64,000 nt of DNA from Saccharothrix sp. S26 (GTDB lineage: Bacteria; Actinomycetota; Actinomycetes; Mycobacteriales; Pseudonocardiaceae). This document shows positions 51,977 to 60,050 of the stretch, in pieces (the first letter of the stretch is position 1; each line of letters starts with the position of its first letter). A program made the translations under genes and the position numbers. Location: positions 124,001 through 188,000 of the forward strand of contig NZ_JAJUWT010000008.1 of the NCBI RefSeq assembly GCF_021390395.1, read 5' to 3'. The notes below the pieces were generated by a model. The model saw nothing but the letters and a program-made list of their open reading frames with translations, was not told the origin of the DNA and ran no database searches.

Positions 51977-52916
51977 GTGAGCCCGCGTGAGATTCCCGGG
52001 GTTTTGCTCGTCGGTTCGCCGTCGACGAGTGTTCGCGGAATCGCCAACCACACCGGAAGACCCCTGCCCGGTTCCGTGCCCGTGGTCGAGGCGCTCGGCC
52101 CCGAGCTGTACGACACCATCGTCCGGTCGGCCGCCGTCGTCTGTTCCGGTGGCGGCCGCACCGGCCACATGGAATCGCTGTGCCGCTCGCGCGGCATCCC
52201 GGTGCTCCGGATCCCGCACGACGAGCTCGCCGGGCTGGTCGGTCACGTCACCGTCCGCACCGATCGCGAGTCCGTCACCCTCGGCGACGCCGAGCCCGCC
52301 GAGCGGTCCGCGGACTACCGCGCCGTGACCCCCGACGACCTGCGCTCGGTGTGCCTCGTGGCGGGCCTGAGCCCGCTCGACGCGCTGCGCGCGGGCGTGC
52401 CCGAGGCCGAGCGGTACGGCGCGGCGATCGGCGCGGCTGTGCGCGATCGTCGAGAAGCTGCTGCCGGGCCAGCGCCTGGTGATGAGGTTGCTCGACCTCC
52501 GCTCCGACGACGCCGCGCAGATCACCAACGACGTCGACGTCGACCACGAGTCCAACCCGGAGCTCGACCTGCCCGACGACGTGCCGCTGTCGGTGTACGT
52601 GGAGACACCCGCAGCGGTCCACTCGGCGGCGGAGTTCTGCGCCGCCGGCGCGAGCGAGTAGGACCTGACCCGGTTCTACCTGGCCGCGGACCGGGGCAAC
52701 CACCGCGTCGCCTCGTCGTACCAGACGCGGCACCCGGCCGTGCTGTCCGGGCTGTGCCAGTCCGTGGAGGCGGGCCGCCGCGCCGGTGTCCCGGTGCACG
52801 TGTTCGCCCTGGGCGCGGACGTGGGCCACTACTTCAAGCACCTGCCGACGGACCGGTTCATGACGTGCACGGCCGAGCTGCGGCAACTCGCCCTGGACGC
52901 GCACGACTCACGGTGA
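51977..52916 (+). pseudogene. Degenerate PEP-utilising enzyme (enzyme I-like) with frameshift, deletion and amber stop
   Basis: GTG 51977 has AGGAGG 5 bases upstream. The first frame gives a phosphohistidine-type mobile domain (VVCSGGGRTGHMESLCRSRG then IPVLRIPHDE). Near 52441 the frame shifts to IVEKLLPGQRLVMRLLDLRS, hits TAG at 52659-52661, and the same frame continues as DLTRFYLAADRGNHRVASSY to 52916, matching the NDLTQYTLAADR region of PTS enzyme I. Most of the PEP-binding barrel is missing. The remnant is ~310 codons against ~550 for enzyme I. Confidence 0.62.
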
Positions 52917-52940
52917 CGCGACGGTCCACCCCACCCGGTC

Positions 52941-52953
52941 GCGGTGTCACCGC
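52941..52953. promoter_or_regulatory. GCGGTGTCACCGC palindrome upstream of the LexA-like gene
   Basis: A 13-bp palindrome 128 bases before the LexA-like start. The identical 13-mer recurs at 53861-53873 before the DUF6292-like gene, suggesting a shared operator. Confidence 0.45.
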
Positions 52954-53080
52954 GCCGCAGCACGACCGCGAACCGCACCGGTCGGGCGCTGCCCCGCAGC
53001 GGCTTCCGACGTCGACCCGCCCAGGTCGGAGGCCACTCCCTCGGCAAGGCCGTGCGCCACCCTTCTCTAAGATCCCGGAG

Positions 53081-53743
53081 GTGACCGCCTACGACGATCT
53101 TGACGCGTTCGAGCACCTGGACACCTCCGCCCTCCCGCCGCGCCAGCAGCGCATCCTGGCGGCGATCCGCGACTGGGTGGTCCGGCACGGGTACTCGCCG
53201 AGCACGCGGGAGATCGGTGACGCGGTCGGCCTGCGGTCGTCGTCCTCGGTGTCCAAGCACCTGGCGGCCTTGGAGGAGAAGGGCTTCCTGCGCCGAGGAG
53301 CCACCGTGTCGCGACCGATCGACGTGCGGCTGTTCCTGCACGAGCCGTCCCCGCGGGGGTCGGGCGAGGACTCGGTGCCGGTGCCCGTGGTCGGCCACAT
53401 CGCCGCCGGCACGCCCATCGCGGCCGAGGAGCACGTGGACGACGTGCTGAAGCTGCCCCGCGAGCTGACCGGGCGGGGCACGGTCTTCGGCCTGCGGGTG
53501 CGGGGCGACTCGATGGTCGACGCGGCCATCTGCGACGGCGACATCGTCGTGGTGCGCCAGCAGCACGAGGCCCACTCGGGGCAGATCGTGGCCGCGATGA
53601 TCGACGGCGAGGCCACCGTCAAGGTCTACCGCCGCCGCAACGGCCACGTCTTCCTCGAACCCCGCAACCCCGCCTACGACGTCATCGACGGCGACCGGGC
53701 CGTGGTGCTGGGCACGGTCGTCTCGGTGCTGCGCAGCGTCTGA
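53081..53743 (+). CDS. LexA-family repressor, probably a second LexA paralogue
   Basis: A 220-residue protein. Winged helix: LPPRQQRILAAIRDWVVRHG then YSPSTREIGDAVGLRSSSSV. The self-cleavage site A109-G110 is in HIAAGTPIAAEE, the catalytic Ser144 in RGDSMVDAAI, and Lys181 in ATVKVYRRR, so RecA-stimulated autocleavage is possible. The recognition helix (SSSSVSKHLAALEEKGFLRRG) differs from the standard actinobacterial LexA (STSSVAHQL), and no typical SOS box was seen upstream, hence a paralogue with its own operator is likely. GTG 53081 directly follows GGAG, an unusually tight spacing. Confidence 0.85.
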   Translation: MTAYDDLDAFEHLDTSALPPRQQRILAAIRDWVVRHGYSPSTREIGDAVGLRSSSSVSKHLAALEEKGFLRRGATVSRPIDVRLFLHEPSPRGSGEDSVPVPVVGHIAAGTPIAAEEHVDDVLKLPRELTGRGTVFGLRVRGDSMVDAAICDGDIVVVRQQHEAHSGQIVAAMIDGEATVKVYRRRNGHVFLEPRNPAYDVIDGDRAVVLGTVVSVLRSV

Positions 53744-53858
53744 CACAGGCGTTGCGACGATCGGCGGACACCGCGCGTCACCATCTCTCATCCGAACGGT
53801 GTAATGCCCTGGGCTGTCGAGTGGATGCAGACTGGGGCCAATCGAGATGGTGCCCTAG

Positions 53859-53875
53859 CCGCGGTGTCACCGCGG
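53859..53875. promoter_or_regulatory. 17-bp palindrome before the DUF6292-like gene
   Basis: CCGCGGTGTCACCGCGG is an exact odd palindrome 13 bases before ATG 53889 and contains the 13-mer found before the LexA-like gene. It may be that repressor's operator or an RNA hairpin near the ribosome binding site. Confidence 0.5.
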
Positions 53876-53888
53876 GCGGAGGTCGTCG

Positions 53889-54311
53889 ATGGTCGGTATC
53901 GAAGCGGAGGGCCCGCAGGACGTGGGCCTGCGGCAGTACCTGCGGCTGATCGCCCGGCGCCTGGGCGTCGACCTGGAGTCGTGCTGCTACGAGTGCGCGC
54001 CGGACGCCACGGCCTACATCGCCCTCGACCAACGCGTGCCGAGGCACCCGGACAACGACCTGGCGCTGGTCTGGGACGAGCACACGGGCTGGTGCGCGGG
54101 CATCGAGGTGGGCCGGGGCGCGGACCTGGTCCCGCTGACCTACCTGGGCCCGCCGGTGCTGCCGTCGCCGGAGGCGGTCACGGTGTTCGTGTCGGACCTG
54201 GTCGCGGGCCGGCGCGCCGACCACCCCGTGCCGCCCGCCATGCCAACCGAGGACCACCTGGCCGACCTGCTGGTCGAGTACGCCGGCCGCGCGCCCGCCA
54301 AGGTGCTGTGA
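53889..54311 (+). CDS. DUF6292-like hypothetical protein
   Basis: A 140-residue soluble protein. GLRQYLRLIARRLGVDLESCCYE then ATAYIALDQRVPRHPDNDLALVWDEHTGWCAGIEVGRG resembles the DUF6292 family, which I associate with Pseudonocardiaceae. No enzymatic motif is visible. ATG 53889 follows GGAGG. Its promoter carries a palindrome shared with the adjacent LexA-like gene, so it may be under that regulator. Confidence 0.68.
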   Translation: MVGIEAEGPQDVGLRQYLRLIARRLGVDLESCCYECAPDATAYIALDQRVPRHPDNDLALVWDEHTGWCAGIEVGRGADLVPLTYLGPPVLPSPEAVTVFVSDLVAGRRADHPVPPAMPTEDHLADLLVEYAGRAPAKVL

Positions 54312-54315
54312 CCGG

Positions 54316-54546
54316 TCAGTCGACGGGGCCGCGCAGGGTGAACACGACCCGCAGCACGTGCTCGACCGCGGACGGGAACGCCGCGCCCCGCAGCTCGTCG
54401 CGCGTGGCGAGGTTGCGCGAGGCGAGGTCGAGCATGCGCTCGTGACCCACCCGCCGCACCACCAGCGCGGCGATCTCCTCCAGGTCGAGCCCGGGGTTGT
54501 CCAGCCGGGTCAGGGCGAACTCGACCACGAGTTCCTCGTCCGTCAC
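54316..54546 (-). CDS. Small helical hypothetical protein
   Basis: A 76-residue protein, largely alpha-helical and acidic at the start (MTDEELVVEFALTRLDNPGL), with no motif recognised. It converges with the DUF6292-like gene 4 bases away and lies 59 bases downstream of the STAS gene on the same strand, so the two may share a transcript. Codon usage fits a real gene. Confidence 0.55.
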   Translation of the reverse strand: MTDEELVVEFALTRLDNPGLDLEEIAALVVRRVGHERMLDLASRNLATRDELRGAAFPSAVEHVLRVVFTLRGPVD

Positions 54547-54605
54547 GGCCTCTCCTCCCGACGCTTCGAGCGTAGTCGAGAAGGCGCGCGACGCCCGCCG
54601 TCAGC

Positions 54606-55016
54606 TCAGGACGACCACCAGGAGAACCCGCTGTCCGTCGTGCGCCCGAACCGCTCGCGCACGGCGGCCAGCGCCTCGTCACAGGTGCGGTGCACGCGCA
54701 GCAGGTCCTCGGTGTCGGTCACCCGGATGGGCCGCGCGACCGTGCGCCTGCCCGCCACCACGGCGAACTCCGCGCCCACCACGTCGGCCCGCTGCCGCGC
54801 CTCCACCAGCACCGCGATGCCCATCGACCCGAAGAACCCCACGTCCGCCAGGTCGACCACGAGCGCGGACGCGCGGCCGTTCAGGCAGGTGAACAGCGCC
54901 TCCCGCACCTCGCGGAAGTTGTCGACGTCGAAGTCGCCGTGCACGGCGGCGACGACCACGCCGTCGTCCCCGACCTCCCGGACCGTCACCGTCGGCTGAT
55001 CGACATCCCCGCGCAC
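54606..55016 (-). CDS. STAS-domain anti-sigma factor antagonist-like protein
   Basis: A 136-residue protein with one STAS domain (residues ~10-115): VVAAVHGDFDVDNFREVREA, then ALVVDLADVGFFGSMGIAVL where the Ser of GSMG is the expected phosphorylation site. Such proteins release sigma factors by binding anti-sigma kinases. GTG start at 55016. It sits next to a CHAT protein and an ECF sigma gene, but no anti-sigma kinase was seen nearby. Confidence 0.82.
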   Translation of the reverse strand: MRGDVDQPTVTVREVGDDGVVVAAVHGDFDVDNFREVREALFTCLNGRASALVVDLADVGFFGSMGIAVLVEARQRADVVGAEFAVVAGRRTVARPIRVTDTEDLLRVHRTCDEALAAVRERFGRTTDSGFSWWSS

Positions 55017-55103
55017 GCCGCTCCCTCACCCGCTCCCGGCCGCATCACCGTCTCCCACCATTACCCGTTCGACGCCCCGCCGACACCGCCGAGGCGTCGG
55101 GGC

Positions 55104-57716
55104 TCACCCGCTGCCGAGGCAGACGAACGGGCGGCGCAGCGGGTCGACCGCGATGGCGTCGGCCAGCGCCACGGCCGGTCGCGCGCCGGCGGCCAGGCTG
55201 CGGTGGTAGTCGTCCATGGCGGCGGCGCACGCCTGGTCGCCGACCCGGCTCAGCGGGGCGACCACCATCTGCGAGCCGCTGGCCAGCAGGGCGCTGGCGA
55301 ACCCGAGGGGCTCGTCGCCGGGGCGGATCCGGTTGAGGGCCAGCTCGCACGCGGCCAGCACGACCTGCCGGGGCGGGTGCGCGAGCCCGGCCATCTCGTG
55401 CGCGTAGAGCGGGCCGTCGGTCAGCTCCAGCCGGGAGAACAGCGCGTTCTCCGGCTCGTGCACGCCGTGCGCGGCCAGGTGCGCGACCTCCGCGCCGTCC
55501 AACGCCTCCAGCACCGTGCTGACGGAGGCGTGCCCACCCGACATCAACGCGGCGGTGCCGTAGTGCGCGCCCAGCTTGTCGATCTCGCCGACGGCGGCGG
55601 GCAGCCCGGGACCCCGCACCAGCACGGTGCGCCCCGAGCGCCCGCCCTCGGCCCGCTCGGCGGCCAGCCACGCGGTGGCGGACGGCGCGACGACGGTGGG
55701 CCGCCCGTGCAGCGTCGGCAGCACGCCCCACGGCACGGCGTACAGCGCGCCGGTCGGCACGACGACCAGCTCCCGTCCGCCGATCAGCTCGGCCAGCGGC
55801 CGGATCAGCTGCGCGTCGAGCCGGTCGGCCTGCTTGCGCGCCGACGCCGCCATCACCTGCGCCAGCGGTTCGGGCAGGTGGTCGGGCGCGAGCGCGTTGA
55901 GGTCGGCGTTGAGCATCCGGGCGCTCTCCGCCGCCCGTTCGGCCGACCCGAGCCGGGCCAGCCGCACCTCGGAGTCGACCACGACCACCGCGACCAGGTC
56001 GTCCTCGGAGGAGGCGAAGCTGACCAGAGCCCGCTCGCCCAGCCGGGCCATCACGTCGGTCAGCCCGGCGACCGGGCGCGGCCTGCCCCAGCGGCCGGTG
56101 TGCCAGCCCAGCCGGTTCGCCTCGCGCAGCCGCTCGGCCCGGCGACCGCGCAGCGCGGCGGTCGAGTGGCCGTCGTGCTCGGCCTGGTGGATCGACTGCG
56201 TGAGGCTGCGGACCTCGGCGATCCGCTCGGCCAGCTCCGGGTCGACGTGGGTGAGCGGCTCGTAGCGGTAGGTCTGCGCCCGCGTCCGCTCCAGCCAGGA
56301 GAACAGCCGGCGGGCGTTGCCGCCGTCCAGCACCAGCCGCACGGCCAGCTCGGCCAGCTCGCGGCCGTGCAGCGCGGTCCCCGACAGCAGCTCCAGCCCG
56401 CCCACCCGGTCCCGCACGTGGTCCAGGTCCGTCAGCCCGGCCCTGATCTCGGCGAGCGCGGCGGAGCGCCGGCCGCGGGCGACGGCCAGTTCGGCGCGGC
56501 ACAGCCGGCGCAGCATCCGGTGGTCGATCGGCGTGAGCTTGCCCGGTCGCGGCACGCGGTCGAGCACGCGTTGCGCGGCATCGACGTCACCGCGGCGGAC
56601 CTCCAGCCGGGCCGCCAGCATCCGCGCCAGCGCGGCCTGCTCGGCGAGCCGGGGCACGGGCAGCGAGTCGGCGAAGTCCAGCGCCCGCCCGGGCAGCGCC
56701 CGCGGCACCCGCCCGGACCGCAGCGCCAGCACGGTGTCCACGCGCAGCCCGATGAGCGTCGCGTTCGCCACGCACGTCTCGCAGCCCCAGCGCCGCATCC
56801 GCTGCCGCGCCGAGGCCGCCGTGGTGAGCGCCAGGTCGAGGTCGCCGGTCATGAAGGCGGCGACGGCCCGGTGGAGCTCGACGTTGCCCAGGATCCGGGT
56901 GGTGCCGCTCTCGGCGCGCAGCGCGGCGAGCACGCTGTCGAGCTGGCTGCCCGCCTCGTCGGCCAACCCGGCGGTGATCAGCGCCTGGCCCCGGTCCATG
57001 CCCAGCAGCACCGGCACGTCCAGCCCCTGCTCCCGGTAGGACCGCTCGATCAGCTCGTAACGCCGCAACGCCGCGGGCAGGTCGCCGACGCGCAGGTCGA
57101 GCAGCCCGGCCGCGTGGTTGGCGTCGGCCGCCCGGTCCAGCAGCCCGTGCTCGGTGGCCAGCGCGATGGCCCTGGTGAGGTCCTGGCGGGCCTGGCGCAC
57201 GGACCCGAGCCGGGTGTGCGCCGTGCCGCGGCTGCGCAGCGTCTTCACGACCAGGTCGACCAGCGGCGTCACCGGCCCGCCCGCGGCGAGGCGGCGTTCC
57301 TTGTGCTCCAGCGCGGCGTCGAAGGCGGTGATCGCCTCTTCGATGAAGCCCGCGTTGAGCAGCAGCAGGCCGCGGTTGTGCTCGACCCGGCCGAGCAGTT
57401 CGGTCTGCACGTCGGGATCGGCGACGTCCTCGATCAGCCGCCGCGCCTCGGCCAGGCCGTCCAGCCCCGCGGCCGGTCCGTCGGTCTCGGCCATGACGTT
57501 GGCGAACGTCGACGACAGCCGGATGCGGGTGGCGAGCCACTCGGAGCGCAGCCGCGGGTCGACGGGGTCGATCGCGTCGGCCAGGTCCTGCCCGCGCCGC
57601 AACAACCGCGCCGCCTCGTGGTGCCGTCCCGCGCAGGTCGCGTCGAGCCCACTGCGGTGCAGTTCGCGTGCTTCGCGGATGACGGTGACTTCGTCGGCAG
57701 CAGCGGTGACAGGCAC
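55104..57716 (-). CDS. TPR-CHAT protein (caspase-like peptidase)
   Basis: An 870-residue protein. Residues ~1-520 are TPR-like helical repeats (for example LLLLNAGFIEEAITAFDAAL). Residues ~600-870 form a CHAT domain with the catalytic His in AHLAAHGVHEPENALFS (~745) and Cys in VVLAACELALNRI (~790). CHAT peptidases are caspase relatives used in bacterial defence and signalling, where the TPR part senses a partner and the Cys-His dyad cuts a target. GTG 57716 is selected because it is the first start with AGGA nearby; a TTG at 57749 is upstream. It follows a small Cys-containing protein gene and an ECF sigma gene on the same strand. Confidence 0.87.
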   Translation of the reverse strand: MPVTAAADEVTVIREARELHRSGLDATCAGRHHEAARLLRRGQDLADAIDPVDPRLRSEWLATRIRLSSTFANVMAETDGPAAGLDGLAEARRLIEDVADPDVQTELLGRVEHNRGLLLLNAGFIEEAITAFDAALEHKERRLAAGGPVTPLVDLVVKTLRSRGTAHTRLGSVRQARQDLTRAIALATEHGLLDRAADANHAAGLLDLRVGDLPAALRRYELIERSYREQGLDVPVLLGMDRGQALITAGLADEAGSQLDSVLAALRAESGTTRILGNVELHRAVAAFMTGDLDLALTTAASARQRMRRWGCETCVANATLIGLRVDTVLALRSGRVPRALPGRALDFADSLPVPRLAEQAALARMLAARLEVRRGDVDAAQRVLDRVPRPGKLTPIDHRMLRRLCRAELAVARGRRSAALAEIRAGLTDLDHVRDRVGGLELLSGTALHGRELAELAVRLVLDGGNARRLFSWLERTRAQTYRYEPLTHVDPELAERIAEVRSLTQSIHQAEHDGHSTAALRGRRAERLREANRLGWHTGRWGRPRPVAGLTDVMARLGERALVSFASSEDDLVAVVVVDSEVRLARLGSAERAAESARMLNADLNALAPDHLPEPLAQVMAASARKQADRLDAQLIRPLAELIGGRELVVVPTGALYAVPWGVLPTLHGRPTVVAPSATAWLAAERAEGGRSGRTVLVRGPGLPAAVGEIDKLGAHYGTAALMSGGHASVSTVLEALDGAEVAHLAAHGVHEPENALFSRLELTDGPLYAHEMAGLAHPPRQVVLAACELALNRIRPGDEPLGFASALLASGSQMVVAPLSRVGDQACAAAMDDYHRSLAAGARPAVALADAIAVDPLRRPFVCLGSG

Positions 57717-57799
57717 CGTCCTATGACAGCACAGAACGGTGCGGAACAAAGCCCGCCGACCGGGAGACCCGGTCGGCGGGCTCGATCACGTCCGACAGC

Positions 57800-58006
57800 T
57801 CACTTCACCGTGCCGTCAGGGCACCCGCCGCCCGCGCACAAGGGCGACAGTTCGCCGTCCTCGAGCGTGTGGCCGTCGTGGTGCTTGTGCTGTTCCCGCT
57901 GGTCCGGCTCGGTGTCCGGGGTGACCGTCGTGGTGGTGCCGTCCTGCTGGACGCTCTCGACGGTCTCCTCCGAATAGTCGTTCCTGGTCTCGGTGGGCGT
58001 AGACAA
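57800..58006 (-). CDS. 68-residue small protein ending in a Cys-Gly motif
   Basis: Start is TTG at 58006, about 7 bases after GGGAGGGAG; an in-frame ATG at 58054 is possible but lacks that site. The sequence is hydrophilic and acidic (TTTTVTPDTEPDQREQHKHH) and ends SPLCAGGGCPDGTVK, with two Cys in a CxGGGC-type loop. It resembles a peptide precursor or a small regulator. It lies between an ECF sigma gene (210 bases upstream) and the CHAT gene (83 bases downstream), and is a candidate substrate or signal for the CHAT protein. Confidence 0.6.
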   Translation of the reverse strand: MSTPTETRNDYSEETVESVQQDGTTTTVTPDTEPDQREQHKHHDGHTLEDGELSPLCAGGGCPDGTVK

Positions 58007-58216
58007 AACGATCTCCCTCCCCTGGGATCTGTCTTGGCCGTGCAAGCGACTCATGATTGCTCTGAGTCAAGTTCGGCGGGCCCCTCGTACCGCTCGAACG
58101 GTCCAATAGTGGCACAACGGCCTAACGATCCCGAGGGGATTTCGCACATCGAGTAAGCGATCAAGCGATGCCGTGCGTAAACGACCCCGACTATCACCCT
58201 TTCAGGTAACGGGTCG

Positions 58217-58930
58217 TCAGGGGTTCGCGCGGGGTGAGCGGGAGTCGGTGCCCACGTCGTCCGGCGGCGCTTCCGAGGCCACGCCGGCGAGCCCGACCGG
58301 GCCGGTCTCGGCGTCCAGGAGGGCGCGCAGCACGTCCAGGCAGCGGTGCTGGGCCGGACCGAGGGCACGGCGTGGCGCGGTCGGCGACTCGGCGACCACC
58401 CGGTACTCGGGCCGACCGGCCAGCGCGCCGAGCCGCAGGAGCTCCTGGCACTTGGGCGACAACCTGCCGAAGGCGCGCCACAACCGGTGGTCGCGCTCGT
58501 CGAGCAGCACCGCGTCCCCGGGCAGGCCGTAGGAGCCGACCAGCTCCGCCGGCGCGTCGGTCGCCGCCTCGTCCCGGCGGGCGGGTGACCAGGTCCGCCG
58601 CGCCTCGCGGCGCGTGGCGACGACCAGCCAGCCCGTCAACGCGCGCACGTCGCCCAGCCGGTCGAGGTGGCGGGGCAGGGCGAGCCAGACGGCCTGCACC
58701 ACGCCCTCCGCCGTGTCGCGGTCTAGGCCGTGCCCCCGTGCGACGTGCCACACCACCGGCGTCAGGTCCGCGATCAACGCGTCGAGGGCACGGCGGTCAC
58801 CGGCCCGCGCGGCGACCAGGCAGGCGGCGTGCCGCCGCGCGCCCGCCGACCGCTGCCAGTCCGGGTCGGGATCGGGTCCGGTGCGCTGTGTGCCGGGCAG
58901 TTCCACCACTTCCTCTCGGTCACCCGACAC
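58217..58930 (-). CDS. ECF-type RNA polymerase sigma factor
   Basis: A 237-residue sigma factor. Region 2: DRRALDALIADLTPVVWHVARGHGLDRDTAEGVVQAVWLALPRHLDRLGD then VRALTGWLVVATRREARR. Region 4: LSPKCQELLRLGALAGRPEYRVVAESP then RALGPAQHRCLDVLRALL. The ~40-residue C-terminal tail is acidic and could be a control or cleavage region. GTG start at 58930. No cognate anti-sigma membrane protein is adjacent, so the neighbouring small protein and CHAT protein are the best candidates for its regulation. The 5' gap (58931-59044) is gene-free. Confidence 0.83.
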   Translation of the reverse strand: MSGDREEVVELPGTQRTGPDPDPDWQRSAGARRHAACLVAARAGDRRALDALIADLTPVVWHVARGHGLDRDTAEGVVQAVWLALPRHLDRLGDVRALTGWLVVATRREARRTWSPARRDEAATDAPAELVGSYGLPGDAVLLDERDHRLWRAFGRLSPKCQELLRLGALAGRPEYRVVAESPTAPRRALGPAQHRCLDVLRALLDAETGPVGLAGVASEAPPDDVGTDSRSPRANP

Positions 58931-59044
58931 ACCACCACGACCACGCGGCGAAGCTCCCGCACTAATGCGGCGGACGACCCCGGGACGCGGAAAACCCCGC
59001 CCTCGTGATCGAGGACGGGGTCGCGGGCTCGGTGCGTCGCCGGA

Positions 59045-59458
59045 TCAGGGCTCGTTCGGCTTGTAGCAGTCGGTGAACCCGTCGGGCTTCGGCTGGTTGC
59101 CCGCGAACGCGGTCACGACGTCGGACTGCCGGAGGTTCTCCGGGTAACCCGGCCAGTCGGGCTCCTGGCCGTTGACGTGCAACTCGTCCAGCCAGTAGCC
59201 GGACTGCCCGGACACCTTCTCGAACTCCAGGTCGCAACCCTTGACCCGGACCGTCACCTCGATCACCTTCTGCGAGGACTTGATCGTCCGCTTGCCGATC
59301 TTCTTCGTCTTCTTCTCCGACTCGCTGCGCGGCTCGCCGACGGCGGTGAAGCCCGCCGCCTTCAACTCCGCGACGAACTCGTCCCCCTTGCTCGAGCAGG
59401 CGACCAGGGATGCGCCCAACCCCACGGCCACCAGCACGGACGCGACCTTCGTGTTCAT
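59045..59458 (-). CDS. Small exported lipoprotein, unknown function
   Basis: A 137-residue lipoprotein. Signal MNTKVASVLVAVGLGASLVAC with lipobox LVAC (C21) then SSKGDEFVAELKAAGFTAVG. The mature domain has two Cys (VRVKGCDLEFEKV, GFTDCYKP) likely to pair, and lysine-rich segments. No family recognised. It is divergent from another lipoprotein gene 112 bases away, so both may respond to one signal. Confidence 0.68.
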   Translation of the reverse strand: MNTKVASVLVAVGLGASLVACSSKGDEFVAELKAAGFTAVGEPRSESEKKTKKIGKRTIKSSQKVIEVTVRVKGCDLEFEKVSGQSGYWLDELHVNGQEPDWPGYPENLRQSDVVTAFAGNQPKPDGFTDCYKPNEP

Positions 59459-59570
59459 GGCGCACAGCAAACCCGGACGGCCGACCCGCCGCGCGCACCC
59501 CCCGCAACCGTTATCGCGCTGTGATGCCCGGTACCCGCACCGAGCGCCTCCCCGGCACGTCACAGGCACC

Positions 59571-60041
59571 GTGCACACATCCGTACCGCGGTTCGCCCTC
59601 GTCGCCCTCCTCGCCCTGACCACGGGCTGCTCCACCACCGTGTCGGGCTCCGGCTCCGGGACCGGGACGGTCACCACGACGACCACCAAGGCGCAGAAGA
59701 CGACACCGGTGACCACGCCCGAGTCGTCCGAGCCCACCCCGAGGCCGTTGCCGACCATCGACGAGGGCGCGCCCGCGCGGTACTGCGACGACCCGTTCCC
59801 CGGCGCGCTGGGCAAGCCGATGCTGGCCGTGGTCGTGGAAACCCCGTCGGGTCGCCTGACGTGCGACCAGGCCGCCGCGATCCTGGTGGACTACTACGCC
59901 GAGCGCCGTGACCCGACACCCGGACGGCCGCCGCTGGTGATCGGCGGGATGACGTGCAACCAGGTGCCCGAACCGGCGCTGCCGCAGGTCGTGTGCGCGG
60001 GCGAGGACGACCTCGTGTACTCGATGTGGCCGCAGACCTGA
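59571..60041 (+). CDS. Exported lipoprotein with Thr-rich linker
   Basis: A 156-residue lipoprotein. Signal MHTSVPRFALVALLALTTGC with C20 as anchor; then a Ser/Gly/Thr linker (VTTTTTKAQKTTPVTTPESS) of ~50 residues spanning the wall, and a compact C-terminal domain with four Cys (RYCDDPFPG, RLTCDQAAAILVDYY, GMTCNQVPE, VVCAGEDD). The last domain resembles small actinobacterial secreted domains without known role. GTG at 59571. It converges with the lipase gene 9 bases on. Confidence 0.7.
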   Translation: MHTSVPRFALVALLALTTGCSTTVSGSGSGTGTVTTTTTKAQKTTPVTTPESSEPTPRPLPTIDEGAPARYCDDPFPGALGKPMLAVVVETPSGRLTCDQAAAILVDYYAERRDPTPGRPPLVIGGMTCNQVPEPALPQVVCAGEDDLVYSMWPQT

Positions 60042-60050
60042 CCGCGCGGC

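Noticed and set aside
54690..57977. Long plus-strand open frame over the CHAT gene
   Set aside because: Antisense shadow; the minus-strand frame contains clear TPR and CHAT motifs.
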